This document shows, piece after piece, positions 42,357 to 50,312 of a DNA stretch of 64,000 nt. This DNA comes from CAMLQK01 sp035478775 (GTDB lineage Bacteria > Patescibacteriota > Saccharimonadia > Saccharimonadales > UBA4665). The notes beneath the pieces are model-generated. The model worked only from the letters and a program-made list of their open reading frames with translations, ran no database searches and was not told the origin of the DNA. Where the stretch lies: positions 62,001-126,000 of the forward strand of contig DATIJG010000002.1 in the NCBI GenBank assembly GCA_035478775.1. Reading direction: 5' to 3'. Positions within the stretch are counted from its first letter, which is position 1. Each line of letters opens with the position of its first letter. Made by a program: the position numbers and the translations under genes.

Positions 42357-43535
42357 ATGCCTCGTAAAAAATTGTCTGAAGTCCGTGCCAAAACCCTCCT
42401 GCATAATGCCGCAGGCGTGGTATATGAAGGCCGCAGCATCGACACTGGCAAAGATATCGCCGAGCAATTACAGGGTTTGAACGCCAGCGCCAGTTACGTG
42501 GTAAAAGTTGACCAAGCCGTGAAAGGCCGTTACAAAAAAGGTCTGGTAAAGCTGGATGTGCCATACGACCAGCTGGCAACCGAACTCATTTTGCTGAAAG
42601 CCCAGGGCTATCGCTGGTTAATGCTAGAACCACATTTGGCGCATAGCGCTGCCGAAGAACGCTATTTGCAACTCAGCCGCGACCAAGATGGCATGCATAT
42701 TGCCTATAGCACTGAAGGTGGCGTGAATATTGAGCAAAATGCAGACAGTATTACGCGCGAAACGCTCAGCGACCAAACCGATTGGGCAACTCTTGCCCAA
42801 AAAACTGGTGTGCACGAATCGCTGCTCCGCAAAATCGTGCATATTTTTACTCGCGAATACCTTACCTTTTTGGAAATCAACCCTTTCGTGAGGCTTGGCC
42901 AAACTTTGTACTTTTTAGATGCGGCTGCCGAAGTTGACGATGCCGGTACTTACTTTGCAAAAGGTTGGACGCCGGCTGATTTCCGTACCGCGACGTTGCG
43001 CTCGCTCACTACTCAAGAACAAGCGGTGCAAAAGTTGAACGAAACGTCGCCTGCCTCCTTCAACTTTACCGTGCTTAACCCTAACGGTTCGATATTTTTG
43101 CTGCTGTCGGGTGGTGGCGCCAGCGTGGCAGTGGCCGACGAAGTATACGCTACTAAGCATGGCGATCGGCTCGCTAATTACGGTGAGTACAGCGGCAATC
43201 CTAGCACCGACGAAACCTATCGATATACTACCGCCATGCTGCAAGCCCTGCTGGCTTCGACAGCACCTCGAAAAGTATTGTTTGTGGGCGGCGCGGTGGC
43301 TAACTTTACTGATATCATGAATACTTTTAGCGGCATTATTAAGGCTATTGACGAGTTGAGCAAACAGCTTAAGGCGCAAGATGTAAAAGTATATGTACGG
43401 CGCGGTGGCCCGCGACAGCAAGAGGGCTTGGCACTCATGGCCGAAGCGCTTAAAACCTATGGTTTGTTTGGTGCGGTACATGGCCCGGAAATGCCATTGA
43501 TAGCCGCAATCGATGAAGCTATGGAGGCTGTGTAG
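42357..43535 (+). CDS. aclB: ATP-citrate lyase small (ATP-grasp) subunit, AclB-type
   Basis: Corresponds to the N-terminal part of animal ACLY. The ATP-grasp segment YVVKVDQAVKGRYKKGLV (residues ~47-64) matches the VVKPDQLIKRRGKLGLV region, EGGVNIEQNAD the second, and YLTFLEINPFV...YFLDAAAEVDDAGTYF the carboxylate part. The citrate-binding domain is well conserved: SGGGASVAVADEV, LANYGEYSGNPSTDETYRY, VLFVGGAVANFT and YVRRGGPRQQEGL. With AclA it makes acetyl-CoA and oxaloacetate from citrate, CoA and ATP. The 392-aa length is that of bacterial two-subunit enzymes. Its stop lies 1 nt before the aclA start. Confidence 0.92.
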   Translation: MPRKKLSEVRAKTLLHNAAGVVYEGRSIDTGKDIAEQLQGLNASASYVVKVDQAVKGRYKKGLVKLDVPYDQLATELILLKAQGYRWLMLEPHLAHSAAEERYLQLSRDQDGMHIAYSTEGGVNIEQNADSITRETLSDQTDWATLAQKTGVHESLLRKIVHIFTREYLTFLEINPFVRLGQTLYFLDAAAEVDDAGTYFAKGWTPADFRTATLRSLTTQEQAVQKLNETSPASFNFTVLNPNGSIFLLLSGGGASVAVADEVYATKHGDRLANYGEYSGNPSTDETYRYTTAMLQALLASTAPRKVLFVGGAVANFTDIMNTFSGIIKAIDELSKQLKAQDVKVYVRRGGPRQQEGLALMAEALKTYGLFGAVHGPEMPLIAAIDEAMEAV

Positions 43536-43536
43536 C

Positions 43537-45333
43537 ATGACACTGAATGCCTGGCAAATACAGGGCTTGCGCGAGAATCCCGGTGACGTTATTGTACTCG
43601 GTTCGCACCATAAAATTATTCAGTCGATGCTTGATTATGACTTTTTAACCGGCCGTGCTCGCCCCAGTGTGGTGGCAATAATCTCTCGCGGCCGCAAGCA
43701 AGAACGTTATTTTTATGGCGAGCGCGAAATTGAAATTCCGTTGTATGCCAATGTAAGCGACGTGTCCGCTACGCTGCGCCATGGCGTAAAACGAGTGCTC
43801 AGTGTGCAATCTGGCCGTAGTGCTGTAAAAGGCGCGATGCAGGCTTTAACAGAACTGCCAGATGTAAAATTGCTGTCTATTTTTGCCGAGCAAGTGCCGG
43901 AAAATCATGCGCTGGAACTCGCTGCATTCGCCCGCGACCGCGACGTGCTAGTGGTTGGCCCGGCGTCGGTCGGCGTGCTGGTGCCCGCCAGTTTTAAACT
44001 GGGTGCGATTGGTGGCATTGAACACAAAAATATCCGCGCCGCCGGCATAATTGCCGCCGGAGACGTTGCGGTTATTTCTACATCTGGCGGCATGGTTAAC
44101 GAACTTATTCATACCGTTACGGCAACGGGCTTAGGGGTATCATTGGCTTTGGCATTAGGCGGCGATCGCTTTCCGATTACGACACCGTTGCAAGCTTGCC
44201 TGATTGCTCAAAACGACCCGCACACACACCGTATTGTGTATTTTGGCGAACTTGGCGGCCAGGACGAATACGCTATTGCTCAGGCCGTACGTGCCCGCCA
44301 GCTCACTAAACCGGTGTTTGCCTACGTTGCTGGCATAGTGGCCGAATTGTTCGAAGCGCCGCCGCAGTTCGGCCATGCTAAAGCACTGGCCGGTAGCCCG
44401 GCTGAAACCGCTCCCGCCAAAAAGCAAGCTTTGCGCACTGCTGGCGTGACGGTTGTTGATTCGTTTAATGAACTTTTTGGCTTGCTTGCCCAACAAGCGC
44501 CGTCTACCGATACCCGTTTGCCGCAAGCCGTAGGCGACCCTATTGCCCCACGCTCGCACCGTTTACTTGCCAGCCATATCTCGGGCGACAAAAACGGTAA
44601 TGCCCAGCTTTTGGGTGACGATTTGCTGGCCACAGTTAAGCGGCACAGCTTGGCGGGTTTAACGCTCTCGATGTTGCTCGGTAGGCCGGTGACGACACCA
44701 CGCCTTATTGGTTTTACCGATTTCGTGCTGCGCCTGCTGGCCGACCATGGTCCTTATGTTTCGGGCGCAGCCAACACTATTATCACGGCCCGCGCTGGCA
44801 AAGACCTGGTTTCTAGCTTGAGTGCTGGTTTGCTGACGATTGGCCCGCGGTTTGGCGGTGCCATCAACCAGGCTGCTGCCAGTTGGCTGGACGGTGTGCA
44901 AAACCAAACCGATGTTGAGGCGTTTGTCGAACGTTTTCGTAGCAACGGCGGTATTATCCCCGGTATTGGACACAAAAAGTATCGGCTCGAAATGCCCGAC
45001 CCCCGAGTACAAGAATTACTCAATTTCGTACCCGCCAATGGCCACTACACACAATTTGCATTGGCCGTACAAAAAATTACGACCGGCAAAAAAAGTAACC
45101 TCATTTTGAATGTCGATGGTGCGGTTGCTGCAATCTTACTCGATTTATTTGAGCAAGATTTGCGCTACTCATTTAGTCAACTGCAAGAACTGGTCGACAT
45201 AGAGTTCTTTAACGCGCTGTTTGTACTTGGCCGCTCAATTGGCTTAACGGCACATTATCTTGACCAGCGCCGCCACGACGAAGGCTTGCTGCGTTTTAGT
45301 GACCAAGAAGTGAGCTACTTACCAGAATACTAG
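43537..45333 (+). CDS. aclA: ATP-citrate lyase large subunit, AclA-type
   Basis: 598 aa matching the C-terminal two-thirds of ACLY. A CoA-binding / succinyl-CoA-synthetase-like part comes first, with the phospho-histidine H280 in QFGHAKA. The citrate-synthase-like citryl-CoA lyase part follows: HGPYVSGAANTIITARAGKD, GIGHKKYRLEMPDPRV with catalytic H479, LNVDGAVAAILLDL and FVLGRSIGLTAHYLDQRRHDEGL. The conserved SGAHN of other enzymes reads SGAAN here (A412). GGAGG inside the aclB end serves the ATG at 43537. No other TCA or reverse-TCA gene is near. Confidence 0.92.
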   Translation: MTLNAWQIQGLRENPGDVIVLGSHHKIIQSMLDYDFLTGRARPSVVAIISRGRKQERYFYGEREIEIPLYANVSDVSATLRHGVKRVLSVQSGRSAVKGAMQALTELPDVKLLSIFAEQVPENHALELAAFARDRDVLVVGPASVGVLVPASFKLGAIGGIEHKNIRAAGIIAAGDVAVISTSGGMVNELIHTVTATGLGVSLALALGGDRFPITTPLQACLIAQNDPHTHRIVYFGELGGQDEYAIAQAVRARQLTKPVFAYVAGIVAELFEAPPQFGHAKALAGSPAETAPAKKQALRTAGVTVVDSFNELFGLLAQQAPSTDTRLPQAVGDPIAPRSHRLLASHISGDKNGNAQLLGDDLLATVKRHSLAGLTLSMLLGRPVTTPRLIGFTDFVLRLLADHGPYVSGAANTIITARAGKDLVSSLSAGLLTIGPRFGGAINQAAASWLDGVQNQTDVEAFVERFRSNGGIIPGIGHKKYRLEMPDPRVQELLNFVPANGHYTQFALAVQKITTGKKSNLILNVDGAVAAILLDLFEQDLRYSFSQLQELVDIEFFNALFVLGRSIGLTAHYLDQRRHDEGLLRFSDQEVSYLPEY

Positions 45334-45354
45334 CCCTTAGGGCGGTGGGCTAGT
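45329..45354. terminator. Hairpin between aclA and the acyltransferase gene
   Basis: An 8-bp stem, ACTAGCCC with GGGCTAGT around a 10-nt loop, at the convergent gene ends. There is no T-run, so termination is uncertain. Confidence 0.5.
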
Positions 45355-45361
45355 ATGGATT

Positions 45362-47248
45362 CTAAAGCTTAGATTTTGGGGGTGTAAACTGTGCCAGTGC
45401 GCCGGCGATGCAATCGGCATAAATGGTTGCTCCGTCGCTGCCAGGATGAATGCCGTCTGCCAGCTCGTCAGCATGCGGTGTGATCGCAGCATCCCATTCG
45501 GCAAGGTGCACGTTCGCATACTGCATGGCGGTTTTACGCAAGTTGTCGTTATTGCCAGCCGCCCAATCGTCGGGCGCATGGGAAGTGACAAAAATAATCC
45601 GGCGATTGCCCAGTTCAGCAATGACCTTTTCGAGATTGCCCGCCCCGTAATAGCCATTTGTGCCGAGCGCCACAACGACCGTGCCGCGCATTTGGTTGTT
45701 TTGCAGCAGCGCATCAATGGTATCAAGGCCGCCCTGCCGCATTGAGCGCGACACAGCAGCATCAATATAGATACCTGGAAAACGTTGCTGTAAGGCATCT
45801 GCGCTTGCGAGCGTTACCGAATCACCTACCACGGTTATGTCGCTGCCATCTGGCAGCGCATCTTGCCCCGGTGCAGCTTGTTGTGCCTGCCCAGCCCCGG
45901 CTGTATTATTTTGAGCGTGATTGCGAGCAGCCTGCGATTGCCGCCCGGCTAGCATTTTTGCCTGCCCGATCGCCCGTTCACCCGCTTCAATGCGTAGCTG
46001 TGCGGTGGTTTTAGTAGGTGCTGTCAAAACGGCAGCGGCAGTCAATGCAATGACGATACAACTGGCAAGCATAACTGGGTGTGGCCGCAATTTCCATTGC
46101 GCAACCGCTCCATCGATAGCTGCCACTTCGTGCCGGATACCACGTAAAATGTATGCGCGCACACCCATTTGGCGAATCGGCGTTTCAAGATAATGATAAC
46201 TTAGCGCCGCCACACATATTGTAATACCAGCGGTAAGCAACCCAATTTCCCATATTGAAGCGCCCTGCCCGAGTGTCTGTCGCAACAATACAAGCACCGG
46301 CCAATGCCATAAATAAATGCCGTACGACCGTAGGCCTATCCATTCCAGCGTTTTAAATGTGAAGATTTTGTGCAACAGCCCCCGGGTCGTGATGACGCTG
46401 ACCACTAAAACCGCTGCCGAAATACTCGCAAGCTGTAAGCCACCCTGATATGTAAAGGCCACCTGGTTACCGAGTGTACACATCAGCGCCAAAAGCCCAA
46501 ACAGCGCTAGCCAGCCAAAACGTTTAACGGTGCGGTGTGGTTTTTCGGGTTGGTTTAAGCTTTGGATAGTTTTGGCGCGCGCCCAAAAGGCCATCATCGA
46601 GCCGATCATCAGGCCGAACACATGCGTGTCGGTGCCGTAATATACTCTGGTGGCGTTGTTGCCGTTGTACATAAATGCCATACACCAGCTGGACCCGATG
46701 GCCAGTAGTAAACATACCCAAACGCCCAAACGCGCCCGCCGGGCGAATGCCGGAACGCTTACCAGCGCCGCCACAATAAACGGCCACACGACATAAAATT
46801 GCTCTTCAACTGCCAGTGACCAAAGGTTTGTGAACAAGTGCGGTGTGCTAGCGTCAAAATAGTTGCTGCCAGCGGCTATTTCAACCCAGTTATTGCTAAA
46901 CGTAAGCGCACCTAAAATTTGGCGGCCGATTCCCACTAAAATGTCACCGCCCGCAAAATATGACGTCGACGCGATAACGCAAATCGTAGCGAGCAGTGCC
47001 GGCAACAACCGTCGAGCCCGCCGACTCCAAAAATTCTTCAAGCGAATATGGCCATAGGAATTGCGTTCTTCAATAAGCAATGTGGTAATGAGTAAGCCGC
47101 TGATAACGAAAAAGATGTCCACCCCGACAAAGCCGCCGGGCAATACGTGCGGTGCCACATGGTATAACACCACGGCAATAACAGCGACAGCTCTGAGGCC
47201 GTCGAGCCCCTGCAGGTAGCGTCCGCGAACGTGTTGTTGTGGTTGCAT
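45362..47248 (-). CDS. Membrane acyltransferase (acyltransferase 3 / OafA type) with SGNH domain, 628 aa
   Basis: About ten helices in residues 15-400 with the acyltransferase-3 motifs GLDGLRAVAVIAVVLYHV (His), GGFVGVDIFFVISGLLIT and FWSRRARRLLPAL, then SLAVEEQFYVVWPF (catalytic Glu region). The C-terminal extracytoplasmic part is an SGNH hydrolase: TVVGDSVTLASADAL (Ser), VVALGTNGYYG (Asn) and DGIHPGSDGA (Asp, His). OafA-type enzymes move acetyl groups across the membrane onto surface glycans or peptidoglycan. It converges with aclA. Confidence 0.94.
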   Translation of the reverse strand: MQPQQHVRGRYLQGLDGLRAVAVIAVVLYHVAPHVLPGGFVGVDIFFVISGLLITTLLIEERNSYGHIRLKNFWSRRARRLLPALLATICVIASTSYFAGGDILVGIGRQILGALTFSNNWVEIAAGSNYFDASTPHLFTNLWSLAVEEQFYVVWPFIVAALVSVPAFARRARLGVWVCLLLAIGSSWCMAFMYNGNNATRVYYGTDTHVFGLMIGSMMAFWARAKTIQSLNQPEKPHRTVKRFGWLALFGLLALMCTLGNQVAFTYQGGLQLASISAAVLVVSVITTRGLLHKIFTFKTLEWIGLRSYGIYLWHWPVLVLLRQTLGQGASIWEIGLLTAGITICVAALSYHYLETPIRQMGVRAYILRGIRHEVAAIDGAVAQWKLRPHPVMLASCIVIALTAAAVLTAPTKTTAQLRIEAGERAIGQAKMLAGRQSQAARNHAQNNTAGAGQAQQAAPGQDALPDGSDITVVGDSVTLASADALQQRFPGIYIDAAVSRSMRQGGLDTIDALLQNNQMRGTVVVALGTNGYYGAGNLEKVIAELGNRRIIFVTSHAPDDWAAGNNDNLRKTAMQYANVHLAEWDAAITPHADELADGIHPGSDGATIYADCIAGALAQFTPPKSKL

Positions 47249-47594
47249 ATGCCCTCTTTAGTACATGTGTATACCTATTATAAAACAGAGGTACCATATC
47301 TGGCGAGTGATTTTTTGCAGCATACGCTTCTTTTGTAGTGATTATTACGACGTATTACTTTTTGAGCGCAGCGTTTATATACCAGAAGCTGATAAGTTTT
47401 ATAAAAACACGAGCGTTTTTGCTATATAATTGATCTCGCAAACAAACAGTGCCTTATGTGTAAAAAACAATACAAAAACGTTTTAACGTAATGGCTGCGT
47501 TTCGCTTTTTAGCAAGCGCAGCCTTATGGTAGCCTCATGATTTTGACCCGAAAAGTTTTTAAGCACCAAAGATTTAAAGAGCCAAAAGATATAT
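47249..47594. other. AT-rich 346-bp intergenic region with a promoter-like box and hairpin
   Basis: No open frame of note. It holds TATATAAT at about 47422-47429 and, downstream on the plus strand, the stem TAATGGCTGCG paired with CGCAGCCTTA (about 47490-47527) around a 16-nt loop. A short RNA gene is possible. The rest is AT-rich without visible repeats. Confidence 0.35.
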
Positions 47595-48389
47595 TTATAT
47601 TTGATGTACAGCGGTGGTTAACGCTTCGAATGCCCGTTCTGGGTTTTGCACCCACCATACAGCAGTATGTGTCGCTGTTTTGAGCCGCCAGATCTCCGGC
47701 TTACTACCGGTAACCGGCATGGTACTTACCTGCCCGTTTACGGCCACAAATGTGGTATGCAGGTGCCGCACAATTATATGAGTGCCGTGGCGCTCGGTGT
47801 ATTCGTGCAGCCAATCTACTAAACGCAGCATGTCCATGTTGAATGTGACTGGCCGGTGAAAACCAGTGGCCGTCGCCAAGCGCTGTAGTTGCGATAAACT
47901 TACAACCAAAAGTGTATTCGAACGCTCGGCTATGCTTTGCGGAGCTGAAATGACGTAATCGGCAGCGTCACGTGTTAGTACGACAATGTTTTGTGCTTTT
48001 TGCAAATACTTTTCGATAACAATTGCCGTTTCAGAATTTCGTCCCAAGTCGCCCGCAAATAGTGTGCCATCGGCCCACATGCCTTGCGCGAGCCATTCAC
48101 CCAAACTCTTTTGCGAAAAACTGCCGCTGGGTGTGCTGGGCGTAAAATCAGCATTTTCTATTAAAATGCCTACAAATTTCTTAATGGCGTCTGGCAGCAG
48201 CGCACGGGCGGTGCCGATGCCCGCTTTCACGCTTTCGGCGTAAGCTTCGGCAGGCGCTGCAAAACCATGCATATTGCCACCAATAATAAGCAACTTACCG
48301 GCGAACGCGCGGTTTTCGGGCCGGCTCCAGACAAAATCTGGGAAGAGCGGCTGTGCCTTGGTTTGTTTGTGCCAAAAAGATGGGTTCAT
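47595..48389 (-). CDS. NAD(P)H-hydrate dehydratase-like (YjeF C-terminal/ribokinase fold) protein, 264 aa
   Basis: Residues ~30-70 (GKLLIIGGNMHGFAAPAEAYAESVKAGIG) match the start of the NnrD/YjeF_C domain, and GDLGRNSETAIVIEKYL and NIVVLTRDAADYV follow in the same order. The normally invariant GGTGDxL near the C-terminus is absent: the equivalent region reads ATHTAVWW. It is thus a divergent, probably inactive or altered member of the family. TATAGT ends 6 nt before the ATG at 48389. It is divergent from the 48466 gene. Confidence 0.62.
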   Translation of the reverse strand: MNPSFWHKQTKAQPLFPDFVWSRPENRAFAGKLLIIGGNMHGFAAPAEAYAESVKAGIGTARALLPDAIKKFVGILIENADFTPSTPSGSFSQKSLGEWLAQGMWADGTLFAGDLGRNSETAIVIEKYLQKAQNIVVLTRDAADYVISAPQSIAERSNTLLVVSLSQLQRLATATGFHRPVTFNMDMLRLVDWLHEYTERHGTHIIVRHLHTTFVAVNGQVSTMPVTGSKPEIWRLKTATHTAVWWVQNPERAFEALTTAVHQI

Positions 48390-48395
48390 ACGTTT

Positions 48396-48401
48396 ACTAT
48401 A
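48396..48401 (-). promoter_or_regulatory. -10 box of the NnrD-like gene, leaderless type
   Basis: TATAGT on the minus strand ends 6 nt before the ATG at 48389. Confidence 0.55.
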
Positions 48402-48453
48402 ACGTCGGCACCGTGCCGCTGCAACAGCCTAGGTGTATTGTATGTAGGCTTGC

Positions 48454-48459
48454 TATAAT
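48454..48459 (+). promoter_or_regulatory. -10 box of the 48466 gene, leaderless type
   Basis: TATAAT ends 6 nt before the ATG at 48466. With the box at 48396 it makes a compact divergent promoter region of about 75 bp. Confidence 0.6.
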
Positions 48460-48465
48460 TGTCGC

Positions 48466-49467
48466 ATGACACACGAAAGCCCTTCTGAAAATATTCCTCA
48501 CCACAGTACGCAACCAGCAACGCCTGACGCACGGCTCAGCAATAGCGTAGATGCCCAGCTACATGCTGGCGTACTTGCCCATTCTACAGGCGACACCGCT
48601 GGCGCAAGCCGCTTCCGTAAACAAGCTACGAGCAAAATGCCGCCGACTGACGCGCGAAAACCAGGCGCAGAAGCGACGCTGGCATTTAGTGACCGTACAC
48701 GACCTCAAAGCATGGAAGGCTTCGGTGAAAACCTTGCCTTGGCGCAAGCCGCTTACCGGCAAACTTACTCGGTAATTAACGAACCAGGCGTCGATAAGCA
48801 AACGGCCGCGTACGATATAAGCTACGGCGAAATGCCAGCGACACAGCTTCACTATGCGGTGTTACTTGGTGGTTTGGCTGCCCGGCAAGAAGTACAGGGC
48901 CAAACCGATGAGGCCAAAGAACATTTTGCCGAGGCGAACGGCCTGATAACTGATGCCTGGCAGGCTACCAAAGGTTTGCACCCTGATTATTTGGGTGTTG
49001 TGCATCAAACCCGTATCAATATGGCACGCCGGCGGGCGGCGCTGCTGGGTCTAGGCGGCCGCCCAATGCGTGGCATGGCCGCCGCCGTAACCGCTGTGGC
49101 GCTTGGTGTTGCTTCGGAGTCGCCATGGCTGGCACGCAACAATACCGAAGGCCTTGGCCGTCTTGGCCGTTTGCGCGCTAGAGCTAAGGCATTTGCTGGC
49201 GGCATTGCCGCCGGTGTTATCGCAGCTGAAAACTTACCCATCGTACGCAGCTTCACGCGCGAAGCCTCGGTAAAATTGTTTGTTAAAATGGAGGGTATGA
49301 GCTGGCTGCTTACTGCGCCTGAAACGGAGGAGGCTGAAGCCCCGGCAACTGCTACCCTGCCAAACGCGGAACCTCTGGCAGCTGAAACCGCCCAAGCCGC
49401 GATACCAGAAGCCCAGCTTGAAACCGAATTCCCTAAGCCGCCAACCGATCAACGAGATCAATTTTAG
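48466..49467 (+). CDS. Unknown protein with TPR-like helices, 333 aa
   Basis: No family recognised. The polar N-terminal 60 residues are followed by helical pairs (GENLALAQAAYRQTYSVIN, YAVLLGGLAARQEVQGQTDEAKEHFAEANGLI) that resemble TPR units, then a Gly/Ala/Arg-rich region with two weakly hydrophobic stretches (GMAAAVTAVALGVASESPWL, AFAGGIAAGVIAAEN) and a Pro/Ala/Glu tail. It overlaps the mutT-like gene tail-to-tail by 35 bp. A leaderless start with TATAAT. Confidence 0.65.
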   Translation: MTHESPSENIPHHSTQPATPDARLSNSVDAQLHAGVLAHSTGDTAGASRFRKQATSKMPPTDARKPGAEATLAFSDRTRPQSMEGFGENLALAQAAYRQTYSVINEPGVDKQTAAYDISYGEMPATQLHYAVLLGGLAARQEVQGQTDEAKEHFAEANGLITDAWQATKGLHPDYLGVVHQTRINMARRRAALLGLGGRPMRGMAAAVTAVALGVASESPWLARNNTEGLGRLGRLRARAKAFAGGIAAGVIAAENLPIVRSFTREASVKLFVKMEGMSWLLTAPETEEAEAPATATLPNAEPLAAETAQAAIPEAQLETEFPKPPTDQRDQF

Positions 49468-49906
49468 CCGACAAGATATCGTCATGTTCGTCAAATGTAA
49501 ATGTTGACTGCACTAGTTTGTTTTGCAAAACCAGCGGCAGCCACATTTGGTCGTCTTGCCACATGTCATTATATGGGATTTTGCTGAGCTTAAACCATCT
49601 CGGCGCCATTTCTTCGGATTCTCTTGGCTCGCCTTGCCACTCGCTGCACATATATACGTGTACCGCTTGATGCCAGGGCTCGGCGGTGGCATCGTTGATA
49701 AAATCGTGGTAAGCGACTTTTGTGAATACGCGCGGTATTACACTAATTTCTTCTTGACATTCACGGATCATGGCCTGCTCGATAGTTTCGTTTTCGGCTA
49801 CTTTGCCGCCAACGCCGTTCCAGCGTCCTGCGCCGAAACCGCGCTTTTTCATGGCCAGTAAAACTTCATTGTCACGCCTTAAGAACACTAAGGTGCAAAC
49901 TTTCAT
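49433..49906 (-). CDS. Nudix 8-oxo-(d)GTP hydrolase, MutT/NUDT1-like, 157 aa
   Basis: The Nudix box GKVAENETIEQAMIRECQEEISV has the catalytic RECQEE helix, preceded by RRDNEVLLAMKKRGFGAGRWNGVGG, a sequence very close to the substrate loop of human MTH1 (NUDT1), and followed by WFKLSKIPYNDMWQDDQMWLP, the MTH1-type purine pocket with paired Asp residues. It is expected to remove oxidised purine nucleotides. Last gene of the xthA-MazG-mutT operon; the ATG lies 3 nt after the preceding stop. Confidence 0.9.
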   Translation of the reverse strand: MKVCTLVFLRRDNEVLLAMKKRGFGAGRWNGVGGKVAENETIEQAMIRECQEEISVIPRVFTKVAYHDFINDATAEPWHQAVHVYMCSEWQGEPRESEEMAPRWFKLSKIPYNDMWQDDQMWLPLVLQNKLVQSTFTFDEHDDILSAKIDLVDRLAA

Positions 49907-49909
49907 AAA

Positions 49910-50311
49910 TTACAAACCTTCTTTTTTGTAATTAAGCTTTGCAGTTTTCCAGGCGTCAGCTAACTGGTCACCACTTTTTCCCTTAAAAGCTTCGGCTGGA
50001 AATTTCTTTGCAGCCTTTTGCAGCTTTTGTTCGATGGCACTGGCGAGATCGATCCCTTGTATATGGGCAAATTGAAAGCAATAAATGAGCACGTCGGCTA
50101 GCTCTTCGCCGAGCGCTTGCGTGTCGCCGACTGGCTTTTCGCTCCACTGGTAATGCTCGAGCAATTCTGTTGCCTCAAGCGCGATAGAGATTGCTACGCT
50201 GCGCGGCGAATTGTACAGCCAATCGCGGGCTTCTAAGTATGCGTGAATGCGATTGTCGACGTCAGCAAATGTGGTTCCTTCATTGTTAGTAATTGGTGTT
50301 GTGTCGCTCAT
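49910..50311 (-). CDS. MazG-like dNTP pyrophosphatase (dCTPase type), 133 aa
   Basis: Helical NTP-pyrophosphatase with ALEATELLEHYQW (ExxE) and EELADVLIYCFQFAH (ExxD), the metal-binding signature of the dCTP pyrophosphatase (DCTPP1/RS21-C6) branch, including the preceding RDWLYNSPRSVAISI that matches that branch. It should degrade modified or excess dNTPs. It lies directly after xthA (ATG 2 nt before the xthA stop boundary) and before the MutT-like gene. Confidence 0.88.
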   Translation of the reverse strand: MSDTTPITNNEGTTFADVDNRIHAYLEARDWLYNSPRSVAISIALEATELLEHYQWSEKPVGDTQALGEELADVLIYCFQFAHIQGIDLASAIEQKLQKAAKKFPAEAFKGKSGDQLADAWKTAKLNYKKEGL

Positions 50312-50312
50312 T

